NCBI GenBank assembly: GCA_948949055.1
Contig: CARBWQ010000059.1
Coordinates: 1-5,984 of the forward strand
Reading direction: 5' to 3'
Length of the DNA stretch: 5,984 nucleotides
DNA from: an uncultured Eubacteriales bacterium
GTDB lineage: Bacteria > Bacillota > Clostridia > Christensenellales > UBA1242
The notes beneath the pieces were generated by a model. The model was not told the DNA's origin. It saw only the letters and a program-made list of their open reading frames with translations, and did not search any database. A program made the translations under genes and the position numbers. Below are positions 1 through 5,916 of this stretch, in pieces; positions within the stretch are counted from its first letter, which is position 1, and every line of letters begins with the position of its first letter.

Positions 1-20
1 CCCCATTTATTTACTTTGTC

Positions 21-50
21 ATATTAACATATTCTTTTTAGTTTTGTCAA
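21..50 (-). promoter_or_regulatory. Candidate divergent promoter reading leftward
   Basis: Read on the minus strand, TTGACA (plus positions 45-50) is followed after 18 bp by TAATAT (plus 21-26), preceded by an extended -10 TGT. Transcription would start near position 14 and leave the window. The -35 is a perfect consensus, but the -10 matches only four of six bases and the region is very AT-rich, so this is tentative. If real, a gene lies divergently to the left of the window. Confidence 0.35.
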
Positions 51-120
51 TCTTTTTGTGAAAATATTTTATTTTTTTATTATTTACCATTTAATTGGTA
101 GTTTTGTTAATCTTGGTGTT
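39..120 (+). repeat. Imperfect 22-bp direct repeat, two copies 60 bp apart
   Basis: Positions 39-60 and 99-120 share 18 of 22 bases, both beginning TAGTTTTGT and continuing AATCTT. The left copy covers the -35 of the leftward candidate promoter, and the right copy ends on the first two bases of the -35 of the rightward promoter. This arrangement would suit a regulator binding site, but T-rich background similarity is an alternative. Confidence 0.35.
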
Positions 121-147
121 GACAACAACTTCGTTTTATGGTAAAAT
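119..147 (+). promoter_or_regulatory. Strong sigma-A-type promoter for the membrane-protein gene
   Basis: A perfect -35 TTGACA (119-124) is separated by 17 bp from TAAAAT (142-147), a five-of-six -10 match. Transcription should start near 154, leaving a leader of about 16 bases that contains just the ribosome binding site before the ATG at 170. This placement argues that the in-frame TTG at 95, upstream of the promoter, is not the start of the gene. Confidence 0.75.
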
Positions 148-157
148 TGTATCGTTT

Positions 158-163
158 AAGGAG
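158..163 (+). promoter_or_regulatory. Ribosome binding site deciding the start at 170
   Basis: AAGGAG lies six bases before ATG 170. No comparable site precedes the upstream in-frame TTG at 95, so 170 is chosen as the start. Confidence 0.8.
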
Positions 164-169
164 ATTGTT

Positions 170-1489
170 ATGAGAAGTGATTTATTAAATGAAAAATTAG
201 AAACTGCTTATAAAAATTTGCAAATTTTAGATGATTTTAAATCTAAGACTATTGTTAGTACTGGCATGAATAATTATGGTCAAGAGAAATTTATTTATGA
301 AATTGATGGAAAAAAATATTTAGATGAATATATTTACAATCTTTTCCATGATGCTATTTTGGTTGTTGATGGAGTTAATAAACTATCTGCTGATGATGCT
401 CGTGAGATTATGCCTAATCTTACTAAATTGTGTGCTGTTATCAATGAATATGGTAAAAATTTTGAAAATGGCAATTATGGATTTAACATCGTTCTAGAAA
501 AGAAAGGTAATTCTGATAAAGAGTTTGTTGTTGGGGATATTATTACTTCTTATTTTGATAGATGTTTACTTTTGGAAGCTCTTGATAAAATTAAAGTTTT
601 ACCTAATAAAGAAGAGGGTAAGGTAGAAAATGTAAGAACTGCTGAGCTTATGAATGATAAGATTCACGAGATTAAGTTGAGCGTTATAGAAACTTTTATC
701 AATGACAAAGGTGTAGAGTTTGGAATTCTTAATGGAAAGAGCAGTACTAGCTTATACAATATAATTAAGCATGAGTTTGAAAGAGGCGAAGTTAGCAAAA
801 CTATTGAAAAAGTTTTAAATGAGAGTGATATCTTTGTTCGAAATTATGCTAATGTTCAAGTTAAAACTCTTATGAATATCAAAACTGCACCAAAAATTTA
901 CAAGAAAAAATTGAAATCTGCATTGTCAGATAAGAAAAAAGATAATTTTAAACATAAGATTAATGAAACTGTAAGTAGTTTAAAATCTCGCAAAATATCA
1001 TTTGTCGCTATTCCTCTTGTTGCAGGTGCTGTTTTAGCTGGTGGTTATCATGGTAGCTGTTATGTTGTGAATGAAATACAAAGCAGCAAAAATCTGGATA
1101 CTATTGCTCAACAAATTAAAGAAAATGCTGGTTATTCTGACTTTAAATGCAGTGCGATTTCAGCAGAAGAAATTGATGGCAAGTATTTTGTAGAAATTTA
1201 TGGCTTTGGAATTAAAGAAGGTGAGAGCAGTGCCTCATTACAAAGTGTTGCTTATGAGATAGATAAAGAACTTTACCAAGAAATTTCTGAAAACTATTCA
1301 ATTGAATTTAGCAAAAATGAAAACGGTGATGTTATCGGTGCTAAAAATACGATGAAGAAAAATATTAAAGTTATTGATGATATCAAGTCAAATAGAGTTA
1401 GATGGGACGTTAATAAAAAACTTGTAGAAGAAACTGAAAGCACTCCTGATTTTGTTGGAGATATCAACGATTCAATTACAAATGAATAG
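170..1489 (+). CDS. Single-pass membrane protein of unknown function
   Basis: This gene encodes 439 residues that I do not recognise as any family. The start is ATG 170, set by AAGGAG six bases upstream and a strong promoter just before it; a longer in-frame TTG start at 95 would precede the promoter. Residues 1-241 are mostly polar, with many Asp, Asn, Lys and Glu, and look cytoplasmic and largely helical. A very lysine-rich stretch follows (about 242-275). One hydrophobic segment, about 276-300, begins ISFVAIPLVAGAVLAGG. By the positive-inside rule the N-terminus is inside and the last ~139 residues are outside. That outer part looks like a small mixed alpha/beta domain (for example GKYFVEIYGFGIKEG), followed by an acidic tail. 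There is no cleavable signal peptide. It is first in an apparent two-gene unit with the interrupted AAA+-like frame 34 bp downstream. A sensor, anchor or anti-sigma-like topology is conceivable, but nothing in the sequence proves a role. Confidence 0.8.
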   Translation: MRSDLLNEKLETAYKNLQILDDFKSKTIVSTGMNNYGQEKFIYEIDGKKYLDEYIYNLFHDAILVVDGVNKLSADDAREIMPNLTKLCAVINEYGKNFENGNYGFNIVLEKKGNSDKEFVVGDIITSYFDRCLLLEALDKIKVLPNKEEGKVENVRTAELMNDKIHEIKLSVIETFINDKGVEFGILNGKSSTSLYNIIKHEFERGEVSKTIEKVLNESDIFVRNYANVQVKTLMNIKTAPKIYKKKLKSALSDKKKDNFKHKINETVSSLKSRKISFVAIPLVAGAVLAGGYHGSCYVVNEIQSSKNLDTIAQQIKENAGYSDFKCSAISAEEIDGKYFVEIYGFGIKEGESSASLQSVAYEIDKELYQEISENYSIEFSKNENGDVIGAKNTMKKNIKVIDDIKSNRVRWDVNKKLVEETESTPDFVGDINDSITNE

Positions 1490-1510
1490 AATTCAATAGT
1501 CTAAAACTAA

Positions 1511-1516
1511 TGGAGG
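1511..1516 (+). promoter_or_regulatory. Ribosome binding site for the TTG start at 1524
   Basis: TGGAGG sits seven bases before TTG 1524. It is the only good Shine-Dalgarno sequence in the region, so translation of the second frame should begin here, upstream of the TGA at 1572. Confidence 0.65.
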
Positions 1517-1523
1517 ATTTAAT

Positions 1524-2030
1524 TTGGATTATAATAAGATTCAAGAAGATGATTCTGTCGATATTGATTATTGATATCTTAAACAGCAAATTTGTGACTC
1601 AACGATTAATGGCGAAAGCTTTTTAATTGCAGGTCCTGTTGATACTGCATTGCAATGCGTTAAAGATAGTGGTCATAATTATATTTGTGCACCTACAACT
1701 CTTTCAAGTGATTATGATCTTGGTTCAATCATTTTTTATGCGATAGAACTAGCTCAGAAAGAGCCAGAAAAACAGACAATTCTATATTTGGGCGATCTTG
1801 CTGTAATTAAAGAGAGTATTAGTGACTTAATTGTAGGGTTGCTTAAAAGTCAAAAAAGAAGCGATAAAGTTTTGCCTGATAATTGTGTGATTGGTGCTTC
1901 TACATCAGTAAATGAACACTTTGCACTTCAAGATCCTATTTATAGACATTTTGATAGAAGAATTGAAGTTAAATTCCTTCAAAGAGAAAGAAATCGCAAT
2001 GATGATGGTGAATCATTGCAAAACTGCTAA
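1524..2030 (+). pseudogene. Interrupted degenerate AAA+-like protein (in-frame TGA)
   Basis: One reading frame runs from TTG 1524, behind a good TGGAGG, to TAA 2030, but TGA at 1572-1574 stops it after 16 codons. Read through, it would encode 168 residues. The open part is 1575-2030; a start at TTG 1650 is formally possible but has no ribosome binding site, and the frame holds no ATG at all. The layout recalls a small AAA+ NTPase of the MoxR kind: FLIAGPVDTALQ sits where Walker A would be but lacks the GKT, ILYLGDLA sits at Walker B with Asp but without Glu, LPDNCVIGAST resembles a sensor 1 strand, and DPIYRHFDRRIEV resembles the arginine-finger segment (usually ALLDRF). ATP hydrolysis is therefore unlikely. 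Alternatives are a pseudogene, a sequencing error, or an intact gene in which TGA is read as Trp. The AAA+ assignment is my inference from motif order. It shares a transcription unit with the upstream membrane protein and ends six bases before a terminator. Confidence 0.55.
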
Positions 2031-2035
2031 TAATT

Positions 2036-2067
2036 AAAAAAGACTTTGTTTAGAAGTCTTTTTTTTT
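2036..2067 (+). terminator. Intrinsic terminator closing the upstream two-gene unit
   Basis: A perfect 11-bp stem (2036-2046 with 2054-2064) centred on GACTT/AAGTC has a 7-base loop TGTTTAG, and the run of T continues to 2067. It begins six bases after the stop codon at 2030. The A-run on the left arm means it could also terminate leftward transcripts. Confidence 0.9.
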
Positions 2068-2241
2068 ATTTAGGGACGCAAGAATAACACAAAAGTAATG
2101 AGTGTTTTCTTATAACAATTTATTTGAGAATTTAATAGCTGTTGAAGTATATTGCAAAATGCAGTTTTGTTCAAATTTTATTGTCAAATTTCCTTTCGGC
2201 ATAAAAAATCATAAAAATTTTCAAAAATTTGTCATAAATAG
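2068..2241. other. AT-rich intergenic region without a supported gene
   Basis: Between the terminator and the heat-shock promoter there is no open frame with a ribosome binding site. The stretch contains short inverted repeats, such as AACAC/GTGTT around 2087-2107 and CAAAA/TTTTG around 2155-2169, and a weak minus-strand promoter-like pair at 2146-2174. None is strong enough to annotate as a functional element. Confidence 0.6.
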
Positions 2242-2270
2242 TTGACTATTTTTAAATTTTTGCATATACT
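2242..2270 (+). promoter_or_regulatory. Sigma-A-type promoter of the heat-shock operon
   Basis: TTGACT (2242-2247) and TATACT (2265-2270) are separated by the optimal 17 bp; each matches five of six consensus bases. The expected transcription start, near 2277, falls inside the left arm of the CIRCE operator. That is the usual geometry for HrcA-repressed operons, which use the housekeeping sigma factor. Confidence 0.88.
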
Positions 2271-2274
2271 ATTG

Positions 2275-2301
2275 CTAGCACTTGCATTAAGAGAGTGCTA
2301 A
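2275..2301 (+). promoter_or_regulatory. CIRCE operator, HrcA binding site
   Basis: The element has the canonical 9-9-9 layout: left arm CTAGCACTT (2275-2283), spacer of 9 bases, right arm GAGTGCTAA (2293-2301). The right arm is a perfect match to the known consensus TTAGCACTC-N9-GAGTGCTAA, and the left arm differs at its first and last bases. HrcA bound here would cover the transcription start and repress the operon. In the transcript it can also form a hairpin in the 5' leader. Confidence 0.96.
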
Positions 2302-2314
2302 AAAGTCGAATATT

Positions 2315-2320
2315 AGAGGT
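2315..2320 (+). promoter_or_regulatory. Ribosome binding site deciding the hrcA start
   Basis: AGAGGT lies four bases before ATG 2325. It favours this start over the in-frame GTG at 2295, which lies inside the right arm of CIRCE and has no Shine-Dalgarno sequence. Confidence 0.75.
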
Positions 2321-2324
2321 TGTT

Positions 2325-3323
2325 ATGGAACTATCTGACCGTAAACAAAAGATTCTCTGTATAGCTGTTGAAGAGTACATTAGAGAATGCAGTCCTATTA
2401 CATCAGGGGGCATAAATGACATTGCATCTCTTGGCTGTTCTACTGCCACACTTAGGAATGAACTTTCTGCTCTTGAAGCGATGGGTTATTTAAGGCAACT
2501 GCATACTTCGGGTGGAAGAGTGCCTACTCCACAAGGTTATAGATATTATGTTGAAAAACTTTTATCTTCAACTTCGGCAAGTGATATTGAACTTGAAAAG
2601 GTTAAGGATATCATAAATTCAAGGACCAGTTCGCTTAACGAGATTGTTTCAGGAATTGCCAAAGTTGTTAGTGAGGTGACAAATTATCCAACAGTTATCA
2701 TGACCACAGGATATGAGAATCTTATACTTAAAGAGTTTAAGATTATGCCACTACTAGATGATAAAATAATGGTACTTGTTGGGACTGAAACTGGTTATAT
2801 CTATCAGACACTTGATGCACGAGCAAACCTAGAAGAATGCAATGACGCTACAAACTATCTTACAAATCATTTCAGAGGCGAAACTATTGGTTATATGATT
2901 GACAATATGGCTGAGCTTGAAAATGGTATGAATGAAGAGATAATGGCGTTTGAGAAGGTTGTAAATACTCTTATTGATGGATTAAAGAAACTAAACTCTC
3001 AGCGTTATCTTGATGTAAGGCGAGAGGGCAGTGCAAAACTTCTCGATGACAAAAAGAGTGTTGAAGATGCTAAGAAGGTTTTAAGTGTTTTAGATGATGA
3101 AAAGGAGTTGTCTAGTATTTTAGAACTTGAAGGTAAAGGAGACATTGAAGTTACTGTGGCAGAAGAAGAGGGAAGTTGTTCGGTAGTAAAAGCGCCTATT
3201 TGTGTGAATGGTAGGCAACTTGCTTCAATTGGAGTTATTGGTCCACAAAGAATGGATTATGCAGGTATTGCATCTGCACTAAAAGTTGTGATTGATAACC
3301 TAAATGATTTAAAAGGAGAATAG
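2325..3323 (+). CDS. hrcA: Heat-inducible transcription repressor HrcA
   Basis: HrcA binds the CIRCE operator as a dimer and represses class I heat-shock genes; in characterised species GroEL keeps it active, so misfolded protein relieves repression. The 332-residue product starts at ATG 2325, a normal family length (about 340). Residues 1-75 form the winged helix DNA-binding domain, with the recognition region CSTATLRNELSALEAMGYL (38-56) and the conserved wing LHTSGGRVPTPQGYRYYV (59-76). The middle (about 100-290) is the GAF-like and inserted dimerisation region, and the C-terminus carries the family motif SIGVIGPQRMDY. The usual PVGS near residue 25 reads PITS, a modest divergence. It is the first gene of the operon and is adjacent to its own operator, so it is autoregulated. 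Its TAG stop directly abuts the ATG of grpE, suggesting translational coupling. Confidence 0.97.
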   Translation: MELSDRKQKILCIAVEEYIRECSPITSGGINDIASLGCSTATLRNELSALEAMGYLRQLHTSGGRVPTPQGYRYYVEKLLSSTSASDIELEKVKDIINSRTSSLNEIVSGIAKVVSEVTNYPTVIMTTGYENLILKEFKIMPLLDDKIMVLVGTETGYIYQTLDARANLEECNDATNYLTNHFRGETIGYMIDNMAELENGMNEEIMAFEKVVNTLIDGLKKLNSQRYLDVRREGSAKLLDDKKSVEDAKKVLSVLDDEKELSSILELEGKGDIEVTVAEEEGSCSVVKAPICVNGRQLASIGVIGPQRMDYAGIASALKVVIDNLNDLKGE

Positions 3324-3932
3324 ATGCGTTTCATAGATGATGAAGAGGCTTTTGATGATGATGATTTTATAATTTCAGAAAATGAGGCTAGAATTAAAGA
3401 AAATGAACCTGAAAATGAGGAAATTCTTGAAGAAAATGAAGAAAATCCTGAAAAAGAGGACTTAGAAACTGAAATTGATGTTAATGCAGAAGTTTTGAGT
3501 GATGAGGAAAATGATAGCGAAAATAGTTATTTAGACATGGCGAGGAGAATCCAAGCCGACTTTGATAACTATCGTAGACATGCAACCGAAAACATTAAAA
3601 AAGCAAAAATTGATGGTCAGGCATCAGTTATAGAGGTGTTCTTACCATGCCTTGACACCTTTAAAGAAGCGAAAAAAAGTATAACTGATGAAAATGTACT
3701 TAAAGGCGTGGAAATGATTGAAAACAAAATCAATGATGCTCTAAAAAGCTTAGGGGTTGAAAAAATTGAGTCCATTGGACAGATTTACAATCCTCACGTT
3801 CATGAATCTCTTGCAATTATGAGAGATGAGAGCAAAGAAGATGATATCATCTTGGATGAATACCAAGCTGGATATAAATTCAATGACAAAGTGCTTAGAT
3901 ATGCAAAGGTCATTGTAAATAAGTTAAATTAA
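3324..3932 (+). CDS. grpE: Nucleotide exchange factor GrpE
   Basis: GrpE is a cytoplasmic homodimer that opens the DnaK nucleotide-binding domain to release ADP, and in characterised bacteria acts as a thermosensor. The product has 202 residues. Residues 1-68 are strongly acidic and probably disordered, with several ENE motifs (19-21, 26-28, 30-32, 37-39), which makes this tail low in complexity. The long dimerising helix runs from about 69 to 120 and includes the conserved [13 protein letters not shown] (78-90) and [11 protein letters not shown] (106-116). The C-terminal beta domain that contacts DnaK (about 150-202) has [12 protein letters not shown] and the family signature [19 protein letters not shown]. 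The ATG follows the hrcA stop with no gap; AAGGAG (3313-3318) lies within the end of hrcA. dnaK follows after 13 bases. Confidence 0.97.
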   Translation: MRFIDDEEAFDDDDFIISENEARIKENEPENEEILEENEENPEKEDLETEIDVNAEVLSDEENDSENSYLDMARRIQADFDNYRRHATENIKKAKIDGQASVIEVFLPCLDTFKEAKKSITDENVLKGVEMIENKINDALKSLGVEKIESIGQIYNPHVHESLAIMRDESKEDDIILDEYQAGYKFNDKVLRYAKVIVNKLN

Positions 3933-3945
3933 AAAGGAGATAATT

Positions 3946-5766
3946 ATGGGAAAAATTATAGGTATTGACTTAGGAACTACAAATTCATGTGTTGCAGTTA
4001 TGGAAGGTGGTAAACCAACTGTTATTGCAAATGCTGAGGGAGATAGAACTACTCCTTCTGTTGTCGCTTACACAAAAGAGGGTGAAAGACTTGTTGGTAA
4101 AGTTGCAAAGCGTCAAGCTATTGTGAATGCCGATCAAACAATTCAATCTATTAAAAGAGAAATGGGAAGCGACTATAAAACTTCTTTAAATGGTAAGGAC
4201 TATACTCCACAAGAAATTTCTGCAATGATTCTTGGTAAACTTAAAGCTGACGCAGAAAGCTATTTGGGTGGAACTGTTTCACAAGCTGTTATTACAGTTC
4301 CAGCATATTTCAACGATTCTCAAAGACAGGCTACAAAGGACGCTGGTAAAATTGCTGGTCTTGAAGTTCTTAGAATTATTAACGAGCCAACTGCGGCTGC
4401 TCTTGCTTATGGACTTGATAAAGGTGAGAACTCAAATCAAAAGATTTTAGTTTATGACCTTGGTGGTGGTACATTTGACGTTTCTATTCTTGAAATCGGT
4501 GACGGTGTATTTGAAGTTCTTGCAACAAATGGTAATACTCGTTTAGGTGGAGATGATTTTGACAACAGAATTATAGACCTTTTAGTTGAAGAATTTAAAT
4601 CAACTAATAGCATTGATCTTTCAAGCGACAAACTCGCTATGCAAAGACTTAAAGAAGCTGCTGAAAAAGCTAAAATTGACCTTTCAGCAACTCCTAAAAC
4701 TACAATTTCTCTTCCATTTATCACTGCTGATGCAACTGGTCCAAAACATATGGAATATGAACTTACTCGTGCTAAGTTTGATTCAATTACAGAAGATCTT
4801 GTAAAAGAAACTATTGATTGTACTGTTAAAGCTCTCGCTGATGCTAAACTTGGTAAGAATGATGTAGATAAGATTGTTTTAGTTGGTGGTTCTACTCGTA
4901 TCCCAGCTGTACAAGAAGCTGTTAAAAACTTTACAGGTAAAGAACCTTACAAGGGCGTAAACCCAGATGAATGTGTTGCTGTTGGTGCAGCTATTCAAGC
5001 AGGCGTACTTGGTGGAGAAGTTAAAGATGTTCTTCTTCTTGACGTAACCCCACTTTCTCTTGGAATTGAAACACTTGGTGGTGTATTTACAAAACTTATT
5101 GAAAGAAATACAACAATTCCTACTAAGAAATCACAAGTATTCTCAACTGCAAGTGATGGTCAAAGTGGCGTAGATATCCATGTATTACAAGGTGAAAGAG
5201 AATTTGCTAGTCAAAACAAAACTCTTGGAAGATTCCAACTTACAGATATTCCACCAGCACCAAGAGGAGTTCCTCAAATTGAAGTTACTTTCGATATCGA
5301 TGCAAATGGTATAGTTAAAGTTTCTGCTAAGGACCTTGGCACAAACAAAGAACAAAATATCACTATTACAGCTTCTTCAAACCTTAAAGAAGAAGATATT
5401 GAAAAGGCTATTAAAGAGGCTGAGGCTCATGCAGAAGAAGACAAGAAGAGAAAAGAACTTGTTGAAACTAAAAATCAAGCCGACAACTTAGTTTATGGTC
5501 TTGAAAAGATGCTTAAAGATAATGGCGATAAACTTGCAGAAGAAGACAAGAAGAAACTTGAAGAAGCTATTGAAAAAGCTAAGAAAGATTTTGAAAGCGA
5601 AGATATTGATACTGTTAAGAAAGCCATTGATGAACTTACAAATGTATCAAATGGTATAGTAACTAAAATGTATCAAGCAGCAAACCCAAATGGTGGAACT
5701 GATGGTACTAATGGTGACGGAAACAATGGTGGAACTGATGGTGACCCTGAGGTTGTTGTTGAATAA
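3946..5766 (+). CDS. dnaK: Molecular chaperone DnaK (Hsp70)
   Basis: DnaK is the cytoplasmic ATP-dependent chaperone that binds exposed hydrophobic peptides, with DnaJ stimulating hydrolysis and GrpE exchanging nucleotide. It has 606 residues, typical of Gram-positive DnaK (B. subtilis about 611). The ATPase domain (1-361) has all three Hsp70 signatures: [10 protein letters not shown] (7-16), [14 protein letters not shown] (169-182) and [13 protein letters not shown] (310-322). Catalytic residues D8, K70, E147, D171 and T176 are present. It lacks the roughly 23-residue insertion near residue 80 that marks Gram-negative DnaK. The interdomain linker VLLLDV (362-367) leads to the beta-sandwich substrate domain (about 368-475), followed by the charged helical lid (about 480-575). 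The tail is Gly/Asn/Asp-rich and ends DPEVVVE, unlike the common EVVDAEFEE-type end. AAGGAG (3934-3939) lies six bases before the ATG. There is no Trp. Confidence 0.99.
   Translation: MGKIIGIDLGTTNSCVAVMEGGKPTVIANAEGDRTTPSVVAYTKEGERLVGKVAKRQAIVNADQTIQSIKREMGSDYKTSLNGKDYTPQEISAMILGKLKADAESYLGGTVSQAVITVPAYFNDSQRQATKDAGKIAGLEVLRIINEPTAAALAYGLDKGENSNQKILVYDLGGGTFDVSILEIGDGVFEVLATNGNTRLGGDDFDNRIIDLLVEEFKSTNSIDLSSDKLAMQRLKEAAEKAKIDLSATPKTTISLPFITADATGPKHMEYELTRAKFDSITEDLVKETIDCTVKALADAKLGKNDVDKIVLVGGSTRIPAVQEAVKNFTGKEPYKGVNPDECVAVGAAIQAGVLGGEVKDVLLLDVTPLSLGIETLGGVFTKLIERNTTIPTKKSQVFSTASDGQSGVDIHVLQGEREFASQNKTLGRFQLTDIPPAPRGVPQIEVTFDIDANGIVKVSAKDLGTNKEQNITITASSNLKEEDIEKAIKEAEAHAEEDKKRKELVETKNQADNLVYGLEKMLKDNGDKLAEEDKKKLEEAIEKAKKDFESEDIDTVKKAIDELTNVSNGIVTKMYQAANPNGGTDGTNGDGNNGGTDGDPEVVVE
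5689..5742 (+). repeat. Short repeat in the 3' end of dnaK
   Basis: AATGGTGGAACTGATGGT occurs identically at 5689-5706 and 5725-5742, 36 bp apart, with a diverged 18-bp unit between them. It encodes NGGTDG twice in the disordered C-terminal tail of DnaK. Slippage or duplication within a tail under little constraint is the likely origin. Confidence 0.8.
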
Positions 5767-5775
5767 TTAAATATT

Positions 5776-5807
5776 GGATTAAGGGGAGTTTTATGCTCCC
5801 TTAGTTC
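5776..5807 (+). terminator. Hairpin between dnaK and dnaJ (weak terminator or processing site)
   Basis: Left arm 5776-5788 and right arm 5796-5807 pair over about 12 bp, with core GGGAG/CTCCC, one bulged G, a few G-T pairs and a 7-base loop TTTTATG. It begins nine bases after the dnaK stop. It is followed by CATTATTT instead of a clean T-run, so termination would be partial at best. It may reduce read-through into dnaJ or protect the 3' end of the hrcA-grpE-dnaK message. Confidence 0.55.
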
Positions 5808-5866
5808 CATTATTTAAAAAGGAAATATGGATAATTTGTTAAAATAAGGTGTAAAAACATAAAAAA

Positions 5867-5896
5867 TTAACATAAAATTGCCATTTTCTTTAAAAT
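5867..5896 (+). promoter_or_regulatory. Possible weak promoter for dnaJ
   Basis: TTAACA (5867-5872) is followed after 18 bp by TAAAAT (5891-5896), each matching five of six consensus bases. Transcription would start near 5903, right at the dnaJ ribosome binding site. Such pairs arise easily by chance in sequence this AT-rich. The position beyond the hairpin is what makes it plausible. Confidence 0.3.
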
Positions 5897-5916
5897 ATAT
5901 ATTAAAAAGGATAAAT

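Noticed and set aside
95..169. N-terminal extension of the membrane protein from TTG 95, looking like a hydrophobic signal (VVLLILVL)
   Set aside because: The frame there covers the promoter at 119-147 and has no ribosome binding site; ATG 170 has AAGGAG at ideal spacing. The hydrophobic look comes from T-rich DNA.
1572..1620. TGA 1572 as a selenocysteine codon
   Set aside because: No convincing SECIS-like hairpin follows the TGA, and the protein does not resemble any selenoprotein family.
1510..1623. Small frame from ATG 1510 encoding a hydrophobic 37-residue peptide
   Set aside because: The ATG overlaps the TGGAGG ribosome binding site of the TTG frame, has no ribosome binding site of its own, and is the out-of-frame shadow of the AAA+-like coding sequence.
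2295..2324. GTG 2295 as hrcA start
   Set aside because: It lies in the CIRCE right arm, has no Shine-Dalgarno sequence, and adds ten residues that do not resemble the HrcA N-terminus; ATG 2325 fits.
2252..2449. Minus-strand open frame across the hrcA start
   Set aside because: It is antisense to the well-supported CIRCE and hrcA coding sequence, with no ribosome binding site or recognisable product.
3360..3480. Purine-rich repeats in the 5' part of grpE as a repeat element
   Set aside because: They are explained by Glu/Asn codons of the acidic N-terminal tail, which is commonly low in complexity in GrpE; units are irregular.
4232..4804. Three further open frames inside dnaK (both strands)
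   Set aside because: They are out-of-frame shadows of the highly conserved DnaK sequence.
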